A DNA stretch of 25,810 nucleotides from contig JANQDY010000268.1 in assembly GCA_028278625.1 (NCBI GenBank), positions 1-25,810 of the forward strand, given 5' to 3'. Under the pieces are notes generated by a model. The model worked only from the letters and a program-made list of their open reading frames with translations. It was not told the DNA's origin and did no database searches. Both the position numbers and the translations under genes were made by a program. Within the stretch, counting starts at the first letter, position 1. Every line of letters starts with the position of its first letter. The stretch comes from Thermodesulfobacteriota bacterium. GTDB lineage: Bacteria > Desulfobacterota > DSM-4660 > Desulfatiglandales > Desulfatiglandaceae. Shown here piece after piece: positions 17,117 through 23,792 of this stretch.

Positions 17117-17593
17117 ATGAAAAGAAGACGGATGGCTTTTATGCTCATGTGGGTTTTTTCCAGCATGGTGTGTGGGATGCCGGCTTACGCTCTTGATTCG
17201 GCAGACATTATTGCCCTCAAAAAAGCAGGATTGAGTGACGCGGTGATTCAGACCGTCATGGATGAAAAGGTAATTGAAACCTGCGCATTCAGCGTGAATG
17301 AGATTATTGATATGAAAAAGGCCGGGCTCAGCAATGAAGCCATCAATTCAATCATCAAAAAGGGTTCTTTTACAAAAGATACCCAACCCGTCATCTATGG
17401 AACCGAAACAAAATCCCTGAAATCACCGACGCCCGAAGACCTCATCGCCCTTAAAAAGGCCGGTATCAGCGATGAGGTCCTGAAATCCATTGTCAAGGGA
17501 TCATATGATAATAATGACCCGGAACACCGTCGTGCATGGCGTATGCTGGAAAACATGGGGTTGATTATTGACGGCGGCAGGTTACGACGATAG
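17117..17593 (+). CDS. Small exported protein with three KKAG(L/I)S repeats
   Basis: This 158-residue protein has an N-terminal signal peptide (residues 1-25, ending AYA). The mature part has three related helical repeats: DIIALKKAGLSDAVIQTVM (30-48), EIIDMKKAGLSNEAINSII (62-80) and DLIALKKAGISDEVLKSIV (108-126), spaced 32 and 46 residues apart. Each reads as helix, Gly turn, helix. One Cys (56) is in the mature part. The last 30 residues are charged. It starts 2 bases after the flgL stop and so belongs to the same transcript, hinting at a periplasmic role linked to the flagellum, but I do not recognise a functional family. Confidence 0.75.
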   Translation: MKRRRMAFMLMWVFSSMVCGMPAYALDSADIIALKKAGLSDAVIQTVMDEKVIETCAFSVNEIIDMKKAGLSNEAINSIIKKGSFTKDTQPVIYGTETKSLKSPTPEDLIALKKAGISDEVLKSIVKGSYDNNDPEHRRAWRMLENMGLIIDGGRLRR

Positions 17594-17607
17594 GTGATGG
17601 GTGAGAC

Positions 17608-17805
17608 ATGTCCGTCAATTGTCATAAATGTCGATTTTACTATGTGACCTGGGACAAGAATTTCCCCCACGGCTGTCGGGGAATGGGTTTTAAAAGCCGA
17701 CAACTGCCCAAATTGGTGGTCAGGGAAAGCTCTTCCAGGGAATGCCTCATGTACCGGATGAAAAAGAACGTCCGGATTGTTCAAAACCGCGGGGCGTACG
17801 CCTGA
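17608..17805 (+). CDS. Small cysteine-rich protein of unknown function
   Basis: This 65-residue protein has no signal peptide or hydrophobic helix. Cysteines lie at 5 and 8 (CHKC), 23 (PHGCRGMGFKSRQLP) and 46 (SSRECLMYRMKK), a spacing that could form one zinc-binding site. Aromatic residues surround the first pair (CRFYYVTWDKNFP). It is followed by a basic tail. ATG 17608 has GGTGATGGGTGAG upstream and lies 14 bases after the previous stop, so it is likely the last gene of the flgK-flgL transcript. Its last 25 bases overlap the 3' end of the convergent cyclase gene. The conserved-looking Cys/aromatic pattern and clean ribosome site make it a probable real gene; the function is unknown. Confidence 0.65.
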   Translation: MSVNCHKCRFYYVTWDKNFPHGCRGMGFKSRQLPKLVVRESSSRECLMYRMKKNVRIVQNRGAYA

Positions 17806-18917
17806 TTCATAACGGCTTTGTGCTGCCGCGCAATGCCATTTTCCACGGCGGGCGCCATTTTCAAAACCGTCCGGTTTCTTCCCTGTTGTTTTGCTTCGTA
17901 AAGGGCCTGATCAGCAATCTTAATGATTGCCTCGCACATTCGGTCCGAACCTTTGATTTCCCCGTTTTGACCAGTCTCAAGGCAGGTGACGCCGAGGCTC
18001 AGAGTGACGTAAGGAGCGATGGGAGACGTCTCGTGGGGGATTTCTTGGCGCAGCAGGGCCTCCCGGACAACTTCCGCCAGATGAAAAGCTCCCCTGCCGT
18101 CCGTATCGGGCAGGACCAGGACAAACTCCTCTCCCCCATACCGTGCCACAAAATCTTCAGGCCGGTGCAGGTTTGAACGGATCACCTTCGCCACGGTCTT
18201 TAAACAGGCGTCGCCGGCCTGATGTCCGTAGGTATCATTGAACCGTTTAAAATGGTCAATATCGCAGAATACCAATGAAAGGGGTGAAAGGGATCGGTTT
18301 GCGCGTTTTATCTCGGTCTTTAGAAATTCATCAAAGTGCCGCCGGTTGGCCACCTGCGTCAGGCCGTCAATATGGGAAAGGCGCTCCAGCCTTTTGTTGG
18401 CCTGGCGCAGTGCTCTCTCAGCGTCCCTTCGAAGCGTGATGTCTTTGAACTCTCCAACAAGGCCCATGGTCTTACCCGTGAGTCCATAGAAAGGATTGAC
18501 GGTCAGCAAGTAGGAGGCGGTAGTGCCGTGCCTCGTCTTCTTTTCGATGTCGAACTCCAGGTTCTGACGGCCCTGTTTGATTTTATGCATTGGGCAGTCA
18601 TGGGTAGCACACATGGGAATGGGAAAAACATCATAGCATTTGAGCCCCCGCACTTGATCTTTTTTCTTCCCTGCGAGCTTTGCAAGGGTCTCATTCATGC
18701 GCAGGATTTCAAAGTTGGTGTCAATAACCCATATCCCCGAACTGGACTGATCAAATATCTGTTCCAGCTCCATGTTGGCCGTTTCGGTTTCGATGATCAT
18801 CAGTTTGGTTATTTCCAGTGCCGTTTTGTTTAATTCAATTTTGTCCTTGGCACTTTTTAACTGTTTTAGAAGATGTTGATATCGTTTGCTCCAATCTGCC
18901 TTGTTAGTATCGGTCAT
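17781..18917 (-). CDS. PAS-GGDEF diguanylate cyclase
   Basis: This 378-residue protein should make cyclic di-GMP from two GTP. ATG 18917 is chosen because GGAGAGA lies upstream and because the longer reading from 19037 runs back through the preceding gene. Residues 1-50 are a charged, probably coiled helix; about 52-165 form a PAS sensor domain with a Cys cluster (KCYDVFPIPMCATHDCPM); 215-375 form the GGDEF domain. The active-site motif GGEEF is at 261-265, and the product-inhibition I-site R252-x-x-D255 is intact, so it is probably an active, feedback-controlled enzyme. No membrane segment is seen. It overlaps the SH3b gene upstream by 14 bases, and its 3' end overlaps the small Cys-rich gene on the other strand. 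Confidence 0.93.
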   Translation of the reverse strand: MTDTNKADWSKRYQHLLKQLKSAKDKIELNKTALEITKLMIIETETANMELEQIFDQSSSGIWVIDTNFEILRMNETLAKLAGKKKDQVRGLKCYDVFPIPMCATHDCPMHKIKQGRQNLEFDIEKKTRHGTTASYLLTVNPFYGLTGKTMGLVGEFKDITLRRDAERALRQANKRLERLSHIDGLTQVANRRHFDEFLKTEIKRANRSLSPLSLVFCDIDHFKRFNDTYGHQAGDACLKTVAKVIRSNLHRPEDFVARYGGEEFVLVLPDTDGRGAFHLAEVVREALLRQEIPHETSPIAPYVTLSLGVTCLETGQNGEIKGSDRMCEAIIKIADQALYEAKQQGRNRTVLKMAPAVENGIARQHKAVMNQAYAPRF

Positions 18918-19992
18918 CGAATTCTCTCCGGCGGTGGTTTTCAATTGCCTGTTGGAGCTGAACCACCAGATGGTAGCCCATTTCCGCCATCCGTTTGGCC
19001 CTGTAGGCCAGGACGATGGCGAGACAGGAAAGCACAACTGAGAGGAGTCTGAAAAAGAGGTTTATGATGTCCCTCATCGGGTTTTGAGGGGGCGCCGCGG
19101 TCTCTTTCGAAGGTACAAAATCCTGTGCGGCATTTGCCTGTGATAACCCAAGGCCGGTTTCACTGGTCCGGGCCGAATCACGAAAGAGCGCAGGGCTGCC
19201 CAAAGGACTCTTCTGAAAGCCGTCTGCCGCCAGTTTTTCAGTTGGTATGGCCTCGGCATAGGCCGTTTTGATCAGGGTCATTCCTTCCTTTTCGGGTGGG
19301 TGGAAATCCTTTTTGGGTTCCAAATGACCATGTTGGGCCGGTTCCGCAGCGGCGGGTTTCTTGTCATGGGAGACGCGATCCTCTTTTTCCGTTGCCGGTT
19401 GCTGCAACATGAGATCTTTTCCTGCTTCATCCTTTTCGGGTTTCGCGGCAGGAACCGGCGGGTCTTTCTTCGGATCGGGCGCTTTTATCGATAACGTGTC
19501 GGTTTCTGTTTTCGCCGGCCCTTTGTGGACTGAAACCGGGTGAATTTTCACTGCCCCTAACGTGACTTTGCCGCGGGAAGAGAGTGGCGGGCGGTTTCCC
19601 CCATTACCCGTTATATTTCCCTTTGACGAGGATTTATTGACGGCCTTCTTCGTCTTGACAGAGGATGATTTCCCCGGTTCATCGGCTTTTGCCCGTTGGC
19701 CGGTAATGCCTGGATCCGGTTTTTCGGTGGGGTCTCTTTTCAGATCCTCGGAATGAATCCATCCGCCGCCATAGGTCGAACCGTCAATCACCACATAACG
19801 CCATGCGCCGTAGGATTCAATGATTTTGAAGTCTTGCTTTTTCGAAAAGGTATCCAAAACCGGGCCGTCCGGCGAAGGATACTTTCTGAGCCGAATATGG
19901 TCGGCTGTTTTGCCGATGGAAACGATGCAAAACAGCAGGCAAAAAGTAATTGTGAGGATTGACTTTATCCTTGGATTCCGCCCCTTTTTCAT
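18904..19992 (-). CDS. Membrane-anchored bacterial SH3-domain protein
   Basis: This 362-residue protein has an N-terminal signal sequence (about 10-28), then a bacterial SH3 (SH3b) domain at about 30-85 (LRKYPSPDGPVLDTFSKKQD, YGAWRYVVIDGSTYGGGWIH). A long Pro/Ala/Lys/Glu-rich, probably disordered stretch covers 90-300. A hydrophobic helix at about 309-330 is followed by a basic cytoplasmic tail (YRAKRMAEMGYHLVVQLQQA). SH3b domains often bind cell-wall peptides. The layout suggests an envelope-sensing domain outside and a short tail inside, next to the coupled cyclase gene. ATG 19992 has GAAGGAT upstream. Signalling to the cyclase is inference from the 14-base gene overlap. Confidence 0.8.
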   Translation of the reverse strand: MKKGRNPRIKSILTITFCLLFCIVSIGKTADHIRLRKYPSPDGPVLDTFSKKQDFKIIESYGAWRYVVIDGSTYGGGWIHSEDLKRDPTEKPDPGITGQRAKADEPGKSSSVKTKKAVNKSSSKGNITGNGGNRPPLSSRGKVTLGAVKIHPVSVHKGPAKTETDTLSIKAPDPKKDPPVPAAKPEKDEAGKDLMLQQPATEKEDRVSHDKKPAAAEPAQHGHLEPKKDFHPPEKEGMTLIKTAYAEAIPTEKLAADGFQKSPLGSPALFRDSARTSETGLGLSQANAAQDFVPSKETAAPPQNPMRDIINLFFRLLSVVLSCLAIVLAYRAKRMAEMGYHLVVQLQQAIENHRRREFDDRY

Positions 19993-20196
19993 CTAGTATC
20001 CTTCTTTAAATGTTATGTTTTCCAACACAAAGGAAAATGCCGTGACACTCGGGTTTTTTCAAAGTCAAATAATTGACAGTGACGAATCTGCTACCGTAAC
20101 GGGCATTGGTTTCCGCGGCTGAATTGCCCGTTTTTGACCGCTCGACAAATTAAAGGCGCCCCCTGTCCTGACCGGTCAGCGGCTGATCTGAAATTA

Positions 20197-20212
20197 TGCA
20201 TGATTTGTGCCG
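20197..20212 (-). promoter_or_regulatory. Candidate sigma-54 promoter for the SH3b-cyclase pair
   Basis: Read on the minus strand this is CGGCACAAATCATGCA, against the consensus TGGCACRNNNNTTGCW: the GGCAC block and the GC are present with correct 10-base spacing, with mismatches at the first base and one T of the -12 box. A start near 20186 would leave a leader of about 190 bases before the SH3b gene. Confidence 0.5.
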
Positions 20213-20225
20213 CTTGAATACATCG

Positions 20226-20252
20226 GGCCGGACGCCGGCCGTTTCAAGAAAC
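20226..20252. repeat. Two adjacent dyads in the divergent intergenic region
   Basis: GGCCGG-ACG-CCGGCC (20226-20240) is immediately followed by GTTTC-AA-GAAAC (20241-20252). Both are perfect inverted repeats. They lie 14 bp upstream of the candidate minus-strand sigma-54 promoter and 17 bases before the start of the J-like/RDD/TPR gene. No T-run follows, so a terminator is unlikely. An operator or mRNA hairpin is possible. Confidence 0.35.
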
Positions 20253-20268
20253 AGCAAGCTCGTTTTCC

Positions 20269-21507
20269 ATGAATATTCAGCGCTATTATGAAATTCTCGA
20301 AGTTGATCCCCAAGCATCACCCGAAGTTTTGCGACAGGCCTACGAAGATCTGCTAGAGGCATGGGATCCCGAAGGTTTTTCGAAAAACCCTGATCTAAAA
20401 AGGAGGGCCGAAAAAAAGATTGAGGAGATTCGTGAGGCGTACCGCCAAATCGTCATTCTTTCATCCCGCAACGAGAAAACAGATGCCAATGCCACCGGCA
20501 CTAAGGAGAAAATCGTTAGGGCGCGGCAAAAAAGCCGTCATGACTACTTGCCCATCCACCCTTGGATGCGGTTTTCCGCCAGGTTTTTTGACTATCTTTT
20601 TTTTACGCTTGTTCTTCATATAACGGGTTTTTTCCACATACCCGTTCTTGATTATGTCCCGTCGTTTTTCCTTCCTGTTATCCTGACATTCATCTGGGTG
20701 TTTTTGGAATCGCTTCTGATTCATCTCTTTGGCACAACTCCGGGCAAATGGATGCTCACCATTGAATTGATCGACAAGTCACTTAAAAGGCCCGGATACT
20801 GGAATGCCTTGCTGCGCAGTCTGTCCGTGTGGTGCAATGGTCTGGGCACCGGTTTTTTTCTTATCGCGCCGGTAACCCTCGTGGTTTCCTACGTGAGGCT
20901 CAGGCGCCAACGGGTTGCGCCATGGGATCGAATGGGAAAATTTCGCATGATCCATGGCAAAATGGAAAATCGAAAGCTGCTCACCGCAGGCTTTGCCGCC
21001 CTTATGGTATTTTTGCTGGCTGTTCAATTTAGGGGAAAGGATGCGGTTTCAACAAGAGTGGCGGACCCACGCCCCGGAACCGGAAATGGGGACCCGGTTT
21101 CATCTGAACCTTTGCCTTTGCCCGCGGCATCGCGCACGCCGCTGTCTCAGGCAAATCGCCATTTAATGACGGGCCGTTATGAAGAAGCCATCAAAGGCTA
21201 CCGGTCAATTATTATGAAGAACCCGAACTCGGCAGAGGCCAGATATGGTCTGGGGGTCAGTTACGCCAAGGTCCACCGTGACAGGGCGGCGAAAGAAGAA
21301 TTGAAAGAGGCGATACGGCTATCGCCCGATTATGCGGAAGCACACCATATCCTGGGCTTGATGCATTTGACAACCGGCGACAAGGAGGCCGCGCTGAAAC
21401 ACTATGGAATCCTGTTGCATCTGGATCAAAAACTGGCGGAAGAACTAAAAACCTACATCGACAATATGGATAGTTTTGTGATCAAAGAGCGTGCGCCTTC
21501 AAGATAA
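20269..21507 (+). CDS. J-domain-like / RDD membrane / TPR fusion protein
   Basis: This 412-residue protein has three parts. Residues 1-66 resemble a DnaJ J domain (YYEILEVDPQASPEVLRQAY), but the loop that should hold the HPD motif reads WDPEGF, so it probably cannot activate DnaK in the normal way. Residues about 98-230 resemble an RDD membrane domain (PWMRFSARFFDYLFFTLVLH, LFGTTPGKWMLTIELID) with several hydrophobic helices; another hydrophobic helix lies at about 238-254. Residues about 290-400 hold TPR repeats (GRYEEAIKGYRSIIMKNPNS, AEARYGLGVSYAKV), probably in the periplasm. There is no strong ribosome site before ATG 20269. It is divergent from the SH3b gene and convergent with the next, 17 bases apart. 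Function is unknown. Confidence 0.8.
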   Translation: MNIQRYYEILEVDPQASPEVLRQAYEDLLEAWDPEGFSKNPDLKRRAEKKIEEIREAYRQIVILSSRNEKTDANATGTKEKIVRARQKSRHDYLPIHPWMRFSARFFDYLFFTLVLHITGFFHIPVLDYVPSFFLPVILTFIWVFLESLLIHLFGTTPGKWMLTIELIDKSLKRPGYWNALLRSLSVWCNGLGTGFFLIAPVTLVVSYVRLRRQRVAPWDRMGKFRMIHGKMENRKLLTAGFAALMVFLLAVQFRGKDAVSTRVADPRPGTGNGDPVSSEPLPLPAASRTPLSQANRHLMTGRYEEAIKGYRSIIMKNPNSAEARYGLGVSYAKVHRDRAAKEELKEAIRLSPDYAEAHHILGLMHLTTGDKEAALKHYGILLHLDQKLAEELKTYIDNMDSFVIKERAPSR

Positions 21508-21524
21508 ATGTCACATCCTTTGCG

Positions 21525-21983
21525 CTACTCGGGATTGTAGTCACCCCGGTTGAACTTGATGGTTTCAAGGGATGAAAGAACCAGTGTTTCACTTAGGATC
21601 TCCTTCAACCCGTCATTTTCCGGAAGACTTTCAAGGGTCGATGAGAGCCGCTCATTCTCTTGGATCATTTGATCCACCAAAGGTGAAAGCTCCTTGAGGG
21701 TGACTTCGGGGTTTCCCAGCTTTTCCTGGTATTCCGCCAGCATATTCAGATAGTTTTCAATTTGATCGACGGTGGGTTCTTCAACACTGTTATAAAGTTC
21801 AAATTGCGATTTGGAAATGCCGGAAATCTGCTCCCCCTGCAATGAAACGCCGCCGGCCCCTGATGTATTTTCAAGGCTTTCCTTTAGAATGGCGCTGAAA
21901 TCAACGCCGGTGTTTTGGGGATCGGTGTTCTTTTTAACGGCGTAATCGCTACCCTGGATTTCCGGGCTTGCGTCTATTTTCAT
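21525..21983 (-). CDS. Unidentified acidic helical protein of the flagellar region
   Basis: This 152-residue protein has no signal peptide, no membrane segment and no cysteine. The first 60 residues are polar, with a short hydrophobic FSAILKESLENTSGAGGV segment, and look partly disordered. Residues about 70-140 are amphipathic helices rich in Leu and Glu (QIENYLNMLAEYQEKLGNPE, LVDQMIQENERLSSTLESLP). ATG 21983 has a very strong ribosome site, AAAGGAGGGAG. The overall look, a flexible N-terminus with helical C-terminal half, resembles small flagellar chaperones or regulators, but I do not recognise the family. It stands 295 bases after the receiver-STAS gene, so it may have its own promoter. 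Confidence 0.65.
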   Translation of the reverse strand: MKIDASPEIQGSDYAVKKNTDPQNTGVDFSAILKESLENTSGAGGVSLQGEQISGISKSQFELYNSVEEPTVDQIENYLNMLAEYQEKLGNPEVTLKELSPLVDQMIQENERLSSTLESLPENDGLKEILSETLVLSSLETIKFNRGDYNPE

Positions 21984-22188
21984 TTTCTCCCTCCTTTGAC
22001 GGGCGGTTTGGTGAAAACGTCACAATGGATCGTGATATGAACCGTCTCGGAAGTGACGGAATACCACTCATCAGTTGCAAGTGATTACCTGCAAAAACCG
22101 TGCGCAATTTGCCAAAAGGCGCCCTTTTTCTCAAATATTATGGAATTCAAACCTCTTATGGGATAAATGACAAATCCTTCAGGGTAGG

Positions 22189-22258
22189 AAAAAAATGCCG
22201 CCTTGGAGGGACCGGGTGCAGAATCTGCATTCATGACTTGCCGGGCCCTCCTTGGAGG
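22189..22258 (-). terminator. Probable terminator after the CheX/receiver-STAS genes
   Basis: GGAGGG (22205-22210) pairs with CCCTCC (22246-22251), extended inward by CCGG/CCGG across one mismatch, and the loop contains a second small hairpin TGCAG-AAT-CTGCA. On the minus strand the structure is followed, after about 9 bases, by seven T residues (22189-22195). It lies 21 bases beyond the receiver-STAS stop codon. The gap before the T-run makes it imperfect as an intrinsic terminator. Confidence 0.45.
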
Positions 22259-22278
22259 ATGCATGCCCGCTGGGGGGA

Positions 22279-23016
22279 TTACAGGGCGGACTTGGCTTCA
22301 TTCATTGACAGATCAATAGTGATCTCACTGGTTTCCTGAAAATCCTTGAGTTCATCCCGGATGGCTTCCGTACCGACCACACGAATGCCAATACCCTCTT
22401 TCTGGCATCCCCGGATGATCCTGATGATCAGTTTGATCAGGGTTACATTGGTCCCCTGAACACGGTTGAGATTCAAAATGAGCTTGGTGATTCCGGAGCT
22501 TTTCATTGCCTCGATCTTCGTTTTCAAAGCGGCCTCAATTGCCACGCTGATCGGCCTTTCAATCTTTCTTGGCAGGCCCAGGACCTGAATATCACCGTCC
22601 ATGGAAAAGTATTTGGCGCCCGGATCATCATCGCCACCCGCTTTCGCTTCGAGGGGGAGTATCTTTTTAACCCGCTCGATAAGGTCCGGACCCTTAAAGG
22701 GTTTGACCATATAGTCCTTGACGCCCATTTTCAGGATCTGCATCACATTGTCTTTGCCCGACTCCGCGGTCAACATGATAACTGGTATATCGGCCAGATC
22801 CGGATCCCCTTTCAAGTTTTCCAGCATTTCTACGCCGGTCATCACCGGCATGGTGATGTCCAGAACAATCAGCCCCGGCTTTTCACTGGAGGCCATTTCC
22901 AATCCCTCTTTGCCGTTTCCCGCTTCAACCACTTCACAGTTAAAAGATTTAAAGGCTTTTTTTACGATCATTCGAATTGTTTTGCTGTCATCCACCGCCA
23001 GAACCTTCAAGGCCAT
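22279..23016 (-). CDS. Receiver-STAS response regulator
   Basis: This 245-residue protein joins a CheY-like receiver domain (1-120) to a STAS domain (about 133-240). The receiver has Asp9/Asp10, phospho-acceptor Asp53 (VLDITMPVMTG), Thr83 and Lys105 (MVKPFKG), all intact. The STAS part (ISVAIEAALKTKIEAMKSSG, KLILNLNRVQGTNVTLIKLI) resembles anti-sigma-antagonist domains, with Thr near the place where SpoIIAA-type proteins have a phosphorylated Ser. ATG 23016 is preferred over 23031 because GGGGAGG lies just upstream. It starts 21 bases after the CheX-like gene. A phospho-relay output through partner switching is plausible but not shown by sequence; no anti-sigma kinase or PP2C phosphatase gene is in the window. 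Confidence 0.85.
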   Translation of the reverse strand: MALKVLAVDDSKTIRMIVKKAFKSFNCEVVEAGNGKEGLEMASSEKPGLIVLDITMPVMTGVEMLENLKGDPDLADIPVIMLTAESGKDNVMQILKMGVKDYMVKPFKGPDLIERVKKILPLEAKAGGDDDPGAKYFSMDGDIQVLGLPRKIERPISVAIEAALKTKIEAMKSSGITKLILNLNRVQGTNVTLIKLIIRIIRGCQKEGIGIRVVGTEAIRDELKDFQETSEITIDLSMNEAKSAL

Positions 23017-23037
23017 GACTATCCTCCCCACATATTA

Positions 23038-23520
23038 TCAATTTACAGATTTTAAATAGACATCCACCAGACCGGTCTCACCCTGGTAGTCAAAAACAAA
23101 ACGATCATGTCTTGTCCATCCCTTTGGCTCGATCTGGAATTCCTTTCCGCTGGTAATGGTGGGGATGGAAAGTTCACAGGTCATTCCGGCATCACAAAGT
23201 CGGGATTTCAGATCCCCGCCGACGATATTGCTCAGTTCACCGATCACATCATGAATTTCCTCATCACCTTCAATTTCATCTTCATCCATGCCCAGCATGG
23301 CGGCCGTAACGAGTCGTGCGAAATCGCCACCGAGCCGCAAGTTGATGCTGCCCATGGCTTTTCCCGCAAAACTAACCGATCCTACAAGCTGCACGACATC
23401 CGATGAAGCTTTCGGAATTTCGTCCAGGAACGTCACCTCCATTTCCAGCATGGCCTCAAAAGTATCCGTTACCGCATTTTGAACATAACCCTTCAGGTCC
23501 AACGTATCGAGTTGATCCAT
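23038..23520 (-). CDS. Second CheX-type phosphatase-like protein
   Basis: This 160-residue protein has the CheX pattern: SVSFAGKAMGSINLRLGGDF followed by DVIGELSNIVGGDLKSRL, in which Glu95 and Asn98 form the E-x2-N phosphatase motif. It is clearly different in sequence from the CheX-like gene near 12517. The start at 23520 is favoured over 23526 because GGAG lies 9 bases upstream, whereas it is only 3 bases from the first ATG. The receiver-STAS gene follows 21 bases later in the same direction, so it probably dephosphorylates that receiver or a shared CheY. No clear promoter was found upstream on the minus strand. Confidence 0.82.
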   Translation of the reverse strand: MDQLDTLDLKGYVQNAVTDTFEAMLEMEVTFLDEIPKASSDVVQLVGSVSFAGKAMGSINLRLGGDFARLVTAAMLGMDEDEIEGDEEIHDVIGELSNIVGGDLKSRLCDAGMTCELSIPTITSGKEFQIEPKGWTRHDRFVFDYQGETGLVDVYLKSVN

Positions 23521-23629
23521 TCGCATTTGCTCCTTCCCGTTCTTTTTAAAAAAAATTATGCCACAACGTGTTCAATAAATAAAGAAAAATCCCTTTCATT
23601 GCGGCCATAATTTATTCTCAAAAAGTATC

Positions 23630-23657
23630 TCAAGAAAAAAGGGACATCTGCCGATAG
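23630..23657 (+). promoter_or_regulatory. Candidate sigma-28 promoter for the TPR gene
   Basis: GCCGATAG (23650-23657) matches the sigma-28 -10 element GCCGATAA at seven of eight bases. TCAAGAAA (23630-23637), with a 12-base spacer as in the flgM promoter, is only a partial match to the -35 element TAAAGTTT. A start near 23664 would place the ribosome site at 23685 in the transcript. Confidence 0.5.
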
Positions 23658-23696
23658 TTTTTTTAACGGAGGGTGCGAAGGCGTAGGAGGGGATGA

Positions 23697-23789
23697 ATGA
23701 TGGTCGATGCTCCCCGGTACCCCTCGCATTTGAAATTTGGCGAAAATCTTATGGGATTGAGCGTTACGGATCGTTTGAAGGAAGGATGA
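23697..23789 (+). CDS. Possible 30-residue leader ORF before the TPR gene
   Basis: ATG 23697 lies 6 bases after AGGAGG (23685-23690), the best ribosome site in the region, and opens a 30-codon frame beginning MMVDAPRYPS and ending TDRLKEG, stopped by TGA at 23787-23789. The TPR gene starts at 23793 in the same frame, 3 bases after the stop. It may be a leader peptide, a translational coupler, or the former N-terminus of the TPR protein cut off by a stop codon. Coding status cannot be decided from one sequence. Confidence 0.35.
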   Translation: MMVDAPRYPSHLKFGENLMGLSVTDRLKEG

Positions 23790-23792
23790 TTG

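Noticed and set aside
17742..18176. 144-residue forward frame across the cyclase gene
   Set aside because: It is the opposite strand of a clear GGDEF domain and has no ribosome site or family resemblance.
20073..20101. TTGACA as a housekeeping promoter for the J-like/RDD/TPR gene
   Set aside because: The -35 match is good, but the sequence 17 bases later (GTAACG) is not a convincing -10 element.
22075..22092. Sigma-54-like sequence on the minus strand before the unknown helical gene
   Set aside because: GG and GC are separated by 9 bases instead of the required 10, so it is unlikely to work as a -24/-12 promoter.
23787..23789. TGA before the TPR gene read as selenocysteine
   Set aside because: No SECIS-like hairpin was evident right after the codon, and selenocysteine here would have no known catalytic context.
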